From Merdimmobilis hominis (GTDB lineage: Bacteria > Bacillota > Clostridia > Oscillospirales > Ruminococcaceae), in the NCBI RefSeq assembly GCF_021109255.1, contig NZ_JAJODG010000003.1: DNA of 64,000 nt. One strand, given 5' to 3'. The notes below the pieces were generated by a model. It was given only the letters and a program-made list of their open reading frames with translations, made no database searches and had not been told where the DNA came from. How positions within the stretch are numbered: position 1 is the stretch's first letter; the number at the start of each line of letters is the position of its first letter. Of this stretch, positions 44,688-54,202 are shown in pieces. Made by a program: the position numbers and the translations under genes.

Positions 44688-45356
44688 ATGATCTATCTGA
44701 CGGGGGATACCCACGGCGGGATGGAGCGTTTTCAATCCAAAGAGGCAAAACAGCTGAAAAAGGGGGATACCCTCATCATCTGCGGGGATTTCGGCTTTAT
44801 CTGGGACGGCTCCAAGGGGGAAGAGAAACACCTCAAATGGCTGGGCAAGCGCCGGTATACCATCGCCTTTGTGGAGGGAACCCACGACAACCTGGACCGG
44901 CTGGCCGCCTACCCGGAAGAGGAGTGGAACGGCGGAAAAATCCACCGGATTTCCGGCAACCTCATCCATCTGATGCGGGGGGAATGTTACCGGGTGGAGG
45001 GCAAAACCATCTTTGCCTTCGGCGGCGGGGAGAGCCCGGACATTGAGCTGCGCCGGGAAGGGGAGAGCTGGTGGCCCCAGGAGATGCCCACCCAGGAGGA
45101 GATCGCCCATGGGGAGGAGTCCCTCGCCCAGTTGGGCAACCGGGTGGATTTGATCGTCACCCACGAGTGTTCGGGGCGGCTGTACCGGTTTTTGAATCCC
45201 CAAGGGGAGCGGAGCAACCTGCTGGGGGCCTTCTTCGACCGGGTCAGCGAGAGCTGCGAGTACCGGCTTTGGGCCTTTGGAAGCTGCCATCTGGACAAGA
45301 GGATCCCGCCCAAAACCCGGGCCCTTTTTCAGGAGATCGTCCCCTTTGAAGGGTAA
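44688..45356 (+). CDS. Metallophosphoesterase
   Basis: Calcineurin-like phosphoesterase, 222 residues, unknown substrate. All five metal-site motifs are seen: the D-x-H of YLTGDTHGG (residues 6-8), ICGDFGFIWDG, VEGTHDNLD, LIVTHECSG and FGSCHLDK. GGAGCGGTTAGCAG precedes the ATG. A TTAAAG/TACAAT pair at 18 bp upstream of 44594 is a possible promoter. It is convergent with purL across a perfect terminator. Confidence 0.88.
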   Translation: MIYLTGDTHGGMERFQSKEAKQLKKGDTLIICGDFGFIWDGSKGEEKHLKWLGKRRYTIAFVEGTHDNLDRLAAYPEEEWNGGKIHRISGNLIHLMRGECYRVEGKTIFAFGGGESPDIELRREGESWWPQEMPTQEEIAHGEESLAQLGNRVDLIVTHECSGRLYRFLNPQGERSNLLGAFFDRVSESCEYRLWAFGSCHLDKRIPPKTRALFQEIVPFEG

Positions 45357-45438
45357 CGGACTATCCCGTTTAGTCTACCCAATTTCCACCAAAAACTCTA
45401 GGGGGAAGTTGTAGCCGCAATCGAAATATTTTCTTTCA

Positions 45439-45474
45439 AAAAACCGCCGGGGGCTAACAGCCCCCGGCGGTTTT
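45439..45474. terminator. Bidirectional terminator, phosphoesterase/purL
   Basis: AACCGCCGGGGGCT and AGCCCCCGGCGGTT, a perfect 14-bp stem, flanked by A and T runs. Confidence 0.93.
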
Positions 45475-45485
45475 GGGTTTATTGG

Positions 45486-48400
45486 TTATTTGGTGTAGTA
45501 GTCCACAGCGCCCTCAAACAGCTTCATATCGTAGTTGCCGGGCACATTGCAGAAGGTGCCGCCGCTGAACCGCTCGGAGTGGGCCATCTTGCCCAGAACG
45601 CGGCCGTCGGGGGAGAGAATGCCCTCGATGGCGTCCACCGAACCGTTGGGGTTGTAGCGGGTATCCAGGGTGGGATTGCCGCAGAGATCCACATACTGGG
45701 TGGCGATCTGGCCGTTTTGGGCCATCTTCTCCAGCAGCTGGGGGCTGGCGACAAACCGGCCCTCGCCGTGGGAGATCGGGATGGTGTAGACATCCCCCAC
45801 CTGGGAATGCATCAGCCAGGGGGAATTGTTTGAGGCGATGCGGGTGCGGACCAGCTTGGCCTGGTGGCGGCCGATCCGGTTAAAGGTCAGTGTGGGGCAG
45901 GTCTCGTCCATGTCCACGATCTCACCGAAGGGGACAAGGCCCAGTTTAACGAGGGCCTGGAAGCCGTTGCAGATGCCCAGCATCAGGCCGTCCCGGTTTT
46001 TGAGCAGGTCGTGGACCGCGTCTTTGATCCGCGGGTTGCGGAAGAAGGCGGTGATGAACTTGCCGGAGCCGTCGGGTTCGTCGCCGCCGGAGAAGCCGCC
46101 GGGGATGGCGATGATCTGGGACTGGTGGATCAACTCCTCAAAGGCGGCAACCGATTCCTCGATATCCTGGGAGGAGAGGTTTTTGATCACAAAGGTGGTG
46201 GCGCTGCCGCCGGCCCGTTCAAAGGCTTTGGCGGTGTCGTACTCGCTGTTGGTGCCGGGGAATACAGGGATCAGCACCCGGGGTTTGGCGATCTTTGATG
46301 CGGCGTGGAATTCCTTATTAGCCGCAAAGGAGTGGGTGGGCACCAGGATCTTGGGGGTGGGGAGCTGGGCGGGGAAGATGGGGGCCAGCTTGTTCTCCCA
46401 AACCTCCTGGGCCTTGCAGAGGTCCACGGTGGCGCCGTTGACCTTTACGGTGAAGTCCTCGGTGGTATGGCCCAGGAGAGGCAGGCCGTCGATCTCCTCT
46501 GCAGTTTCCAGCACAAAGCCGCCATAGGAGGTCTTAAAGAGGGTGTTTTCGTCCTGCTTCTCTGCGAAGGCAAAGCCGATGGAGTTGCCGAAGGCCATCT
46601 TGCTGACGGCGGCCGCCACGCCGCCGATGCCCAGGGTGTAGGCGGAGAGGACCTTCTTCTCAGAGATCAGCTTTTCGACGGTGTCAAACACCTTTTTAAC
46701 CGAGTCGAAGCAGGGCAGGCCGTTTTTGTCAAACTCCGGCTGGAGCAGGTAGACCGGGCTACCGGATTTTTTGAATTCGCCGGAGACCACCTTGTCTACC
46801 TGGGCGGTGGAAACGGCGAAGGAGATCAGGGTGGAGGGGACGTCGATGTCCTCAAAGGTGCCGGACATGGAATCCTTACCGCCGATGGCCCCAATGCCCA
46901 GCTCCAGCTGTGCCTTCAAAGCGCCCAACAGGGCGGCGAAGGGCTTGCCCCAGCGGGCGGGGTCATCCTTGACCTTGCCAAAGTACTCTTGGAAGCTCAT
47001 CCAGCAGTGGCGGTAGCTGCCGCCGGCGGCTACAATTTTAGCCACCGACTCCACCACGGCCAGCATGGCGGAATGATAGGGGGACACCTCGCCGATGTAG
47101 GGGTTGAAGCCCCAGGCCATCAGGGAGGCGGTGTTGGTCTCGCCGGTGAGGACGGGGATCTTGGCTGCCATGGCCTGGGCGGGGGTCAGCTGGTGCTTGC
47201 CGCCAAAGGGAGCCAGCACAGTGGCCGCGCCCACCGAGGAGTCAAACCGCTCCACCAGGCCCTTCTGGGAGCAGACGTTCAGGTGACCCAAAACCTTGGG
47301 CCATTTTTCCTCCATAGGCAGGGAAGCGCCGTGGGCTTTCTCGGAGAACTGAGGGGCAGGAACCGCAACGGTGGTGTGTTTCACCGCGCCGTTGGAGTTG
47401 AGGAACTCCCGGGAGAGGTCCACGATGGTGTTGCCGTTCCAGGTCATGGAGAGGCGGCCCGTGTCAGTGACCACCGCAACAGGGGTGGCCATCAGGTTTT
47501 CCTTGGAAGCCTCGGCGATGAACTTGTCCACATCGCCGGCGGCGACCACGACGGCCATCCGCTCCTGGCTTTCGCTGATGGCAAGCTCGGTGCCGTCCAG
47601 GCCGTCGTATTTCTTGGGGACGGCGTCCAGGTTGATGGAGAGGCCGTCGGCCAGCTCGCCTACGGCCACCGACACGCCGCCTGCGCCGAAGTCGTTGCAG
47701 CGCTTGATCATCCGGGTGACCTCACCATTGCGGAACAGCCGCTGGATCTTGCGCTCCTCGGGGGCATTGCCCTTCTGGACTTCGGCTCCGCAGCTCTCCA
47801 GGGATTCTACCGTGTGGCTCTTGGAGGAGCCGGTTGCGCCGCCGCAGCCGTCCCGGCCGGTCTTGCCGCCCAGCAGGATGACCACATCCCCGGCTTCGGG
47901 GACCATGCGGACTACATTTTCCGCAGGGGCCGCGCCGATGACTGCGCCCACCTCCATCCGCTTGGCCACATAGCCGGGATGGTACAGTTCGGTCACGTGG
48001 CCGGTGGCCAGGCCGATCTGGTTGCCGTAGGAGCTGTAGCCCGCCGCGGCAGTGGTGACAATTTTGCGCTGGGAGAGTTTGCCCTGGATGGTATCCTCCA
48101 CCGGGGCGAGGGGGTCGGCCGCACCGGTGAGGCGCATGGCCTGGTAGACATAGCTCCGGCCGGAGAGGGGGTCGCGGATGGCGCCGCCCAGGCAGGTGGC
48201 CGCACCGCCGAAGGGCTCGATCTCAGTGGGGTGGTTGTGGGTCTCGTTCTTAAACATCAGGAGCCAGTCCTCCAAAACCCCGTCGTGGTCCACCTTGATC
48301 TTTACCGAGCAGGCGTTGATCTCCTCCGACTGGTCCAGGTCGGTGAGAAGCCCCTGTTTTTTCAGGGCTTTTGCGCCGATGGTGGCCAGGTCCATCAGGG

Positions 48401-49196
48401 TGATGGGGCGGTCTTTGCCGGCGTACAGGGTCTCCCGCAGGGAGAGATATTCCCGATAGGTGTCCTTGATGTAATCGCAGTCGATGGAAACGTCGTCGAT
48501 ATGGGTGGAGAAGGTGGTGTGGCGGCAGTGGTCGGACCAGTAGGTGTCGATCATCCGCACCTCGGTGATGGTGGGGTCCCGCTTCTCCTCATTTTTGAAA
48601 TAGTTCTGGCAGCATTTGATGTCGTCCAGATCCATGGCCAGGCCGTACTGGCGGATGAACTGGGAGAGCTCCTCCTCCGAAAGGGCGGTGAATCCGCAGA
48701 GGGTTTCCACCGTCTCGGGGATGGCGTAGTTGGTGTCCAAGGTCTCCGGTTTTTCCAGGGAGGCCTCCCGGCTCTCCACCGGGTTGATCAGATAGGCCTT
48801 GATGCGGGCAAAGTCGGCGTCGGAGATCTCCCCTTCCAGCAGGTAGACCTTGGCGGAACGGACCACCGGGCGGTCCTTCTGGGTGGAAATCTGGATGCAC
48901 TGGGCACAGGAATCGGCCCGCTGGTCAAACTGGCCGGGGAGGTATTCCACCGCGAACACCCGGCCATTGCAGGCGGGCAGCTCATCATAGGTGTCATCCA
49001 CCTGGGGCTCGGAAAAAATGGTGCCCCGGGCTGCGTCAAAATCCTCCTGGGAGATTCCCTGCACGTCGTACCGGTTGACAAGGCGCAGGGAGGTGATGGA
49101 GTCGATGGACAGGGCGGAGGTGATGTCGGAAAGGGCACCGGCGGCCTCCACGGCAAATTCGGGGCGCTTTTCCACATAGATTCTGGTAACAGACAT
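45486..49196 (-). CDS. purL: Phosphoribosylformylglycinamidine synthase, single large chain
   Basis: Fourth step of purine synthesis: FGAR plus glutamine and ATP gives FGAM. The protein has 1236 residues and fuses the PurS-, PurL- and PurQ-like parts. An N-terminal PurS-like segment leads to the linker with MIDTYWSDHCRHTTFSTHI. The synthase core has MFKNETHNHPTEIEPFGGAA and a second half with LGIGAIGGKDSMSGTF. The C-terminal glutaminase has LIPVFPGTNSE, the catalytic Cys in MLGICNGFQALVKLG and a His/Glu pair in ISHGEGRF. This is the form used by many Clostridia and Bacteroides. AAGGAGAGTTTGGA precedes the ATG. No other pur gene is adjacent. Confidence 0.95.
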   Translation of the reverse strand: MSVTRIYVEKRPEFAVEAAGALSDITSALSIDSITSLRLVNRYDVQGISQEDFDAARGTIFSEPQVDDTYDELPACNGRVFAVEYLPGQFDQRADSCAQCIQISTQKDRPVVRSAKVYLLEGEISDADFARIKAYLINPVESREASLEKPETLDTNYAIPETVETLCGFTALSEEELSQFIRQYGLAMDLDDIKCCQNYFKNEEKRDPTITEVRMIDTYWSDHCRHTTFSTHIDDVSIDCDYIKDTYREYLSLRETLYAGKDRPITLMDLATIGAKALKKQGLLTDLDQSEEINACSVKIKVDHDGVLEDWLLMFKNETHNHPTEIEPFGGAATCLGGAIRDPLSGRSYVYQAMRLTGAADPLAPVEDTIQGKLSQRKIVTTAAAGYSSYGNQIGLATGHVTELYHPGYVAKRMEVGAVIGAAPAENVVRMVPEAGDVVILLGGKTGRDGCGGATGSSKSHTVESLESCGAEVQKGNAPEERKIQRLFRNGEVTRMIKRCNDFGAGGVSVAVGELADGLSINLDAVPKKYDGLDGTELAISESQERMAVVVAAGDVDKFIAEASKENLMATPVAVVTDTGRLSMTWNGNTIVDLSREFLNSNGAVKHTTVAVPAPQFSEKAHGASLPMEEKWPKVLGHLNVCSQKGLVERFDSSVGAATVLAPFGGKHQLTPAQAMAAKIPVLTGETNTASLMAWGFNPYIGEVSPYHSAMLAVVESVAKIVAAGGSYRHCWMSFQEYFGKVKDDPARWGKPFAALLGALKAQLELGIGAIGGKDSMSGTFEDIDVPSTLISFAVSTAQVDKVVSGEFKKSGSPVYLLQPEFDKNGLPCFDSVKKVFDTVEKLISEKKVLSAYTLGIGGVAAAVSKMAFGNSIGFAFAEKQDENTLFKTSYGGFVLETAEEIDGLPLLGHTTEDFTVKVNGATVDLCKAQEVWENKLAPIFPAQLPTPKILVPTHSFAANKEFHAASKIAKPRVLIPVFPGTNSEYDTAKAFERAGGSATTFVIKNLSSQDIEESVAAFEELIHQSQIIAIPGGFSGGDEPDGSGKFITAFFRNPRIKDAVHDLLKNRDGLMLGICNGFQALVKLGLVPFGEIVDMDETCPTLTFNRIGRHQAKLVRTRIASNNSPWLMHSQVGDVYTIPISHGEGRFVASPQLLEKMAQNGQIATQYVDLCGNPTLDTRYNPNGSVDAIEGILSPDGRVLGKMAHSERFSGGTFCNVPGNYDMKLFEGAVDYYTK

Positions 49197-49285
49197 TCCA
49201 AACTCTCCTTACTACTCATTTATGGTCGGTTGAGGGGATGGGGAACACAGATAAATTCGGCGGATGCCGAAGGGATAACATAGGG

Positions 49286-50572
49286 TTACAGGATGCGGCC
49301 GATGCAGTGGTCAGCCTCGGCCCCGGTGATCTCCACCCGGAGGATGGCGCCGGTGACATCTTCATCCGTCTTTACAAAGACCGGGGTATAGTTTTTGCTG
49401 TACCCGTGGGTCAGGCCGCCAGTTTGGGTTTCAAACAGCACCTCCTGGACGGTGCCCACCTGGTTTTGGAGGAACTCCTGCCGGGTCTTGCCGGTGGCGG
49501 CGATGAGCCGGGCGCTGCGTTCCTCCTTGACCTGCGGGTCCACCTGGCCGGACATCCGGGCGGCGGCGGTGCCCTCCCGGATGGAGTAGGAGAAGACATG
49601 GGCCTTGGCCAGGCCGATCTCCTCTACGAACTGGAGGGTGGAGGCAAATTCCTCCTCGGTCTCGCCGGGGAAGCCCACCATGATGTCGGTGGTGATGGAG
49701 GGGTTCTCAAACAGCTCCCGGATTTTGCCCACCATCCGGCGGTATTCGGCGGTGTCGTATTTGCGGTTCATCCGCTTGAGGGTGGCGTCGCACCCGCTTT
49801 GCAGCGCCAGGTGGAACTGGGGGCAGAGGCGGGGATAGCGGGCCATCTCCTCCAGGTCTTTGTCGGTGATCATCTCCGGTTCGATGGAGCCCAGGCGGAC
49901 CCGCTCGATGCCGTCAGTGGTGCAGGCCAGGGCGATGGCGTCGGTCAGATGGCCGCCGAAGTCCTTGCCATAGGCCGACAGGTTGATGCCCACCAGGACG
50001 ACTTCTTTATAGCCGGCGGCGGCCAGCTCGGTCAGCTCCAGCTTCAGATCCATCAAAGGTTTGGAGCGGACCGGCCCCCGGGCATAGGGGATGATGCAGT
50101 AGGCGCAGTAGCGCTCGCACCCGTCCTCAATTTTGATGGAAGCCCGGGTCTTTTCAAAGAATTTTCCGGCCTTCATGTCCTCAAAGGCTTCCCCTTTTTG
50201 GTGGGCGGTGATGTTGACCACCCGGCTGCCGGTTGCCAGGCACTCCCGGATGGCGGGCAGCAAGGAGGCCCGGTTGTAGGAACCGGTGATGACGTCCGCC
50301 TCAGTAAAAGCCTCTGCCGCGTCGGGGAAGGCCTGGGGGAAACAGCCGGTCAGCGCCACCTTAGCGGCGGGGTTCTGCCGCTTTAGCCGGCGCAGGATCT
50401 GGCGGGTTTTTTTGTCCCCGCTGGAGGTAACGGTGCAGGAGTTGACCACGTAGACGTCGGCGATATCGGTGGGCTCCACCAAATCAAAACCGGCGGCGGC
50501 AAACTGCTGGCTGAGGACCTGGGTCTCATACTGGTTGACCTTGCAGCCCAGGGTATAAAAAGCGATGCGCAT
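49286..50572 (-). CDS. mtaB: tRNA t6A37 methylthiotransferase MtaB
   Basis: Radical-SAM enzyme that adds a methylthio group to t6A at position 37 of tRNAs; 428 residues. The N-terminal UPF0004 domain starts MRIAFYTLGCKVNQYETQVL, whose CKVNQYET is the MtaB form. The radical-SAM cluster is CERYCAYC in IEDGCERYCAYCIIPYARG. FHLALQSGCDATLKRMNR and TDIMVGFPGETEEEF are also conserved. A C-terminal TRAM-like domain follows. The ATG at 50572 matches the family start, though no clear ribosome site is seen. purL follows on the same strand after 89 bases. Confidence 0.93.
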   Translation of the reverse strand: MRIAFYTLGCKVNQYETQVLSQQFAAAGFDLVEPTDIADVYVVNSCTVTSSGDKKTRQILRRLKRQNPAAKVALTGCFPQAFPDAAEAFTEADVITGSYNRASLLPAIRECLATGSRVVNITAHQKGEAFEDMKAGKFFEKTRASIKIEDGCERYCAYCIIPYARGPVRSKPLMDLKLELTELAAAGYKEVVLVGINLSAYGKDFGGHLTDAIALACTTDGIERVRLGSIEPEMITDKDLEEMARYPRLCPQFHLALQSGCDATLKRMNRKYDTAEYRRMVGKIRELFENPSITTDIMVGFPGETEEEFASTLQFVEEIGLAKAHVFSYSIREGTAAARMSGQVDPQVKEERSARLIAATGKTRQEFLQNQVGTVQEVLFETQTGGLTHGYSKNYTPVFVKTDEDVTGAILRVEITGAEADHCIGRIL

Positions 50573-50585
50573 AGCAATCATCCAT

Positions 50586-50643
50586 TCTGCCGCTTCGCGT
50601 CGGCGCTCATAATAAAAGGGTTCCTCCCGTCACGCGAAGCAGA
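50586..50643. repeat. Imperfect inverted repeat with TTCGCG arms
   Basis: TCTGCCGCTTCGCGT (50586-50600) faces ACGCGAAGCAGA (50632-50643), paired except for one small bulge, across a 31-base loop. It lies in the 441-base mtaB/dacF gap, 14 bases before the mtaB start. The rest of that gap holds short G/C-rich runs and no gene. Confidence 0.5.
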
Positions 50644-51013
50644 GGGCTGGCGAGAGGTTTTTTCCCGCCCCGGCAGGGCTGTAGAGGCCGCAAAACCCCG
50701 GGTTTCGCGGTTTTTCACAGCTTGTCCCCGATATAATCGGGTGAGCGGGAGCAAAACAAGCGGCCCCGATGCCGAGACCGCGAATTTCTTACCTCTAAAT
50801 TATACAAAATCCCCCGTGCAATTACAAGACGCAGCCAGCCGAAATAATCCCCCTGAACGGGGGCGGTTTCTAGGTAAAACGATCAATCCGGCGGGGGAAA
50901 AAACGTCGCTTTTGCAAAATTTTCCCCACAATCTGCCGCGGAAGGGAAAGCCGTTCTCGCGGCGGCGGGGCGAGCATACACTGTACCGAGTTTTGAATCG
51001 ACGAGGTGAGCGT

Positions 51014-52174
51014 ATGAAACGAGCGATCCGGCAATGCACAGCGGCCTTTGTCGCCGCGGCCCTCTTGCTGGCGCAGGCCCTGCCCGTGTGGGCACAGCCG
51101 GGCGCGGTGGGGGATATCCCGGCAAAATCGGGCATTTTGGTGGAACAGAACACCGGCAGGGTGCTCTACGAACTGAACGCGGACGAAAAGATGCACCCGG
51201 CGTCCATCACCAAGGTGATGACCCTCCTTCTGGTGATGGAGGCCTTGGATGGCGGCAAAATCAGCTTGGAGGACAAAGTGACCTGTTCCCCCAACGCCAA
51301 CAGCATGGGGGGCTCCCAAATCTGGCTGGAGGTGGGGGAGGAGATGACCGTCCACGAGCTGCTCAAGGCGACGGCCATCTCCAGCGCCAACGACGCGGCC
51401 TGCGCTCTGGGGGAACACCTAGCCGGCAGCGAAGACGCCTTTGTGGACCTGATGAACCGCCGGGCCCAGGAACTGGGGATGACAAACACCCATTTTGAAA
51501 ACACCAATGGCCTGGACGCCGACGGCCACCTGAGCACCGCACGGGATATCTCCATCATGTCCCGGGAGCTCCTAAAACACGAAAAAATTAAAGAGTACAC
51601 CACCGTCTGGATGGATTCCCTGCGGGACGGCAAAACCCAACTGGTCAACACCAACCGGCTGATCCGCTTTTACAAAGGGGCCACTGGCCTGAAGACCGGA
51701 ACCACCGACGGCGCGGGAAGCTGCCTTTCCGCCTCCGCCACCCGCGGGAACCTGAGCCTGGTGGCGGTCACCATGGGCTCCAGCACCAGCGACGAGCGGT
51801 TTAACGCCGCCCGCACCCTGTTGGATTACGGCTTTGCCAACTATGAAGCGGTACAGCCGCCATCCATCCAAGAACAGCTGACCCCAGTGAAAGTTTTGGG
51901 CGGTGTAGAGCGCCAGGTGGAGGTCCAGTTTGTGCCTCCTATGCCAGTTGTGGTGGAGAAGGGCGGCGGCAGTTCCATCACCCAGGAGATCCAGCTGGCC
52001 GAGGATGTCCACGCCCCGGTGGAGCAGGGGGAGGTCCTGGGTTCGGTCACCGTTTTGGTGGAGGGCACCCCGGTGAGCCGCTACGACTTGACCGCGGCCA
52101 GCGGCGTGGAGCGGATGACTTTCCTCAAGGGCCTAGAAACCCTGTGGGAGGCCGCCAGTCGGATGAATTCTTAA
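51014..52174 (+). CDS. dacF: D-alanyl-D-alanine carboxypeptidase (DacF-like)
   Basis: Penicillin-binding carboxypeptidase, 386 residues. The signal peptide is cleaved near VWA (27). S-x-x-K is SITK at 64-67, S-x-N is SAN at 124-126, and KTG at 227-229 in GLKTGTTDGAGS. A PBP5-like beta domain follows. DacF acts in the forespore of bacilli on cortex cross-linking; the assignment to DacF rather than DacA is by overall similarity. GAGGTGAGCGT precedes the ATG. The frame is open to 50741, but that part is not coding-like. Confidence 0.9.
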   Translation: MKRAIRQCTAAFVAAALLLAQALPVWAQPGAVGDIPAKSGILVEQNTGRVLYELNADEKMHPASITKVMTLLLVMEALDGGKISLEDKVTCSPNANSMGGSQIWLEVGEEMTVHELLKATAISSANDAACALGEHLAGSEDAFVDLMNRRAQELGMTNTHFENTNGLDADGHLSTARDISIMSRELLKHEKIKEYTTVWMDSLRDGKTQLVNTNRLIRFYKGATGLKTGTTDGAGSCLSASATRGNLSLVAVTMGSSTSDERFNAARTLLDYGFANYEAVQPPSIQEQLTPVKVLGGVERQVEVQFVPPMPVVVEKGGGSSITQEIQLAEDVHAPVEQGEVLGSVTVLVEGTPVSRYDLTAASGVERMTFLKGLETLWEAASRMNS

Positions 52175-52221
52175 AAATCTGTGAATGATCAACAAAAACA
52201 GGAGAATTATCACTTTTAAAC

Positions 52222-52250
52222 TTGAAAAATTTGCTGGAATACGCTAAACT
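52222..52250 (+). promoter_or_regulatory. Promoter of pgi
   Basis: TTGAAA (52222-52227) and TAAACT (52245-52250), 17 bp apart. Confidence 0.65.
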
Positions 52251-52280
52251 ATGGATAAGGCAAAACGAGGAGGAAGTTCT

Positions 52281-53615
52281 ATGGCGACTAAGCTGAAAGA
52301 ACAGTATCTGAAAGGCTTCCTGAGCCCCGAAGATTTTGACGCAATCGCCGCCCAAGCGGTGGCGGCCCACCAGACGCTCTGCAAGCGCACCGGCCGGGGG
52401 AATGATTTTCTCGGGTGGCTGGATCTGCCGGCGGAGTATGACCGGGATGAGTTTTGCCGCATCCAGATGGCTGCCCAAAAAATCCGGCGGGACAGCGACC
52501 TGCTTGTCGTCATCGGCATTGGCGGCTCCTACCTGGGGGCGCGGGCGGTGATTGAGCTTTTGGGCTCCCCGCTGTACAACAGCCTTGCCAAGGATTCCCC
52601 CCAGATCTATTTTGCCGGCAACAATATGAGTTCCAGCCAGCTGTGCCAGCTCCTCTCCCTCTGCGAGGGGAAACGGGTGTCGGTCAATGTGATCTCCAAA
52701 TCCGGGACCACTACCGAGCCTGCCATCGCTTTCCGGGTATTCCGGGAGTACCTGGAGCACCGGTACGGCAAACAGGAAGCCCAGAAGCGTATCTACTGCA
52801 CCACCGACCGCAGCCGGGGCACCCTTCACGACTTAGCGGTTCGGGAGGGGTATGAGCGGTTTGTCATCCCCGACGATGTGGGGGGCCGGTACTCGGTTCT
52901 CACCCCGGTGGGGCTTCTGCCCATCGCCGTCAGCGGCGGGGATATTCAGGCGCTGATGGACGGCGCCGCCACTGCCCGGGAGGAGTTGTCCGCCCCGGAT
53001 TTTGGCGGCAACAGCTGCATCCGTTACGCGGCTATCCGCAACCTTTTCTACCGCAAAGGGCGAAAGGCGGAAATGCTGGTCAGCTACGACCCCAGCTTTT
53101 CCATGATGGCGGAGTGGTACAAACAGCTCTTTGGGGAGAGCGAGGGCAAGGAGCACAAGGGACTTCTCCCCACAGCGGCCACCTTCTCCACCGACCTCCA
53201 TTCCCTGGGCCAGTTCATCCAGGAGGGTAGCCCCATCCTCTTTGAAACCATTGTGGATTTGGGGGAGCCGGCTGAGGAATTCATTCTCCCCAAAGAAGAG
53301 GAGAATTTCGACGGTCTCAACTTCCTGGCCGGCTGGAAGCTCTCAGAGGTCAACCGCAAAGCCATGGAGGGCACGGCCTTGGCCCACCGCTCCGGCGGGG
53401 TGCCCAGTGTAGTGCTGGAACTGCCCCAGGTCAACGCCTTTGAGACGGGATATTTCATCTACTTTATGGAAATGGCCTGTGCCGCCAGCGGCTATCTTTT
53501 GGGGATCAACCCTTTTGACCAGCCGGGTGTGGAGGCATACAAGAAAAACATGTTCGCCCTGCTCGGCAAACCCGGTTACGAGGAACTGCGGCAGCAGCTG
53601 GAAGCACAGCTGTAA
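52281..53615 (+). CDS. pgi: Glucose-6-phosphate isomerase
   Basis: Interconverts glucose 6-phosphate and fructose 6-phosphate in glycolysis; 444 residues, the shorter Gram-positive form. VVIGIGGSYLGARAVIELL (about 76-94) and VISKSGTTTEPAIAFRVF (about 145-162) bind the phosphate. GGRYSVLTPVGLLPIAVSG is the PGI signature, and the His and Lys near the end lie in GVEAYKKNMFALLGKPG. CGAGGAGGAAGTTCT precedes ATG 52281; the frame extends to 52251, but that overlaps the promoter. Confidence 0.97.
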   Translation: MATKLKEQYLKGFLSPEDFDAIAAQAVAAHQTLCKRTGRGNDFLGWLDLPAEYDRDEFCRIQMAAQKIRRDSDLLVVIGIGGSYLGARAVIELLGSPLYNSLAKDSPQIYFAGNNMSSSQLCQLLSLCEGKRVSVNVISKSGTTTEPAIAFRVFREYLEHRYGKQEAQKRIYCTTDRSRGTLHDLAVREGYERFVIPDDVGGRYSVLTPVGLLPIAVSGGDIQALMDGAATAREELSAPDFGGNSCIRYAAIRNLFYRKGRKAEMLVSYDPSFSMMAEWYKQLFGESEGKEHKGLLPTAATFSTDLHSLGQFIQEGSPILFETIVDLGEPAEEFILPKEEENFDGLNFLAGWKLSEVNRKAMEGTALAHRSGGVPSVVLELPQVNAFETGYFIYFMEMACAASGYLLGINPFDQPGVEAYKKNMFALLGKPGYEELRQQLEAQL

Positions 53616-53686
53616 TGCCCACAACAAAACAGGAAGGTACCCGCGCCAGCGGTTACATAATACCACCAAAAAGGGAGGAAAACACC

Positions 53687-54097
53687 ATGATTAAATTGAT
53701 TGTAGGGAATAAGGGCTCCGGGAAAACAAAAAAACTGGTAGACGGCGTCAACGCAGCGGTCGCAAAGGATCACGGTGCGGTTGTTTGTGTGGAGAAAGGC
53801 TTGCAGCTGACCTATGACCTGAGTCATAAGGCCCGCCTTGTGGACATTGAGACCTATGACATCAGTGGATTTGATGCGTTCTATGGCTTCCTGGCCGGCA
53901 TTTTGGCGGGGAATTATGACATCACTGACATGTATGTGGATGCAACCCTGAAAATCGGCGGAAAAGACCTGGAAGGCCTGGCCAAGATGATCGACAAGCT
54001 GAACAAGCTGACCAAAGACAGCGAAGTGGAATTGGTGTTTACCGTATCCTGCGATCCCTCTGAGCTCCCTGAGAGCCTGAAAGGTTATATCGCATAA
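53687..54097 (+). CDS. Small P-loop protein of unknown function
   Basis: A 136-residue protein. It begins with a Walker A motif: LIVGNKGSGKTKKLVDGVNAA (residues 4-24; GNKGSGKT is the loop). A possible Walker B strand is ITDMYVDAT. The fold resembles PilT- or twitching-type ATP-binding proteins only at the P-loop. No partner is apparent; pgi precedes it by 71 bases with no terminator between them. AAGGGAGGAAAACACC precedes the ATG. A hairpin terminator follows. Confidence 0.75.
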   Translation: MIKLIVGNKGSGKTKKLVDGVNAAVAKDHGAVVCVEKGLQLTYDLSHKARLVDIETYDISGFDAFYGFLAGILAGNYDITDMYVDATLKIGGKDLEGLAKMIDKLNKLTKDSEVELVFTVSCDPSELPESLKGYIA

Positions 54098-54118
54098 TCT
54101 CCCGGTTGAATAAGAAAC

Positions 54119-54166
54119 AAAAAGGACGGTGCAAAAGGGGAATCCCCTGTGCCCCGTCCTTTTTTG
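54119..54166 (+). terminator. Terminator after the P-loop gene
   Basis: AAAAAGGACGG and CCGTCCTTTTTT enclose a second small stem, GGGG/CCCC. Confidence 0.85.
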
Positions 54167-54202
54167 CGCCCAAATGGGGCGAGCAAAAAGGAGTTGTTTT
54201 TC

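Noticed and set aside
45357..45485. Purine riboswitch near purL
   Set aside because: This is the 3' side of purL. The 5' side (49197-49285) is too short and lacks the conserved purine aptamer core.
46305..49283. 992-residue open frame on the plus strand opposite purL
   Set aside because: It is fully antisense to a clear purL gene, is rich in Gly, His and Val as expected from the reverse complement of GC-rich codons, and has no recognisable domain or ribosome site.
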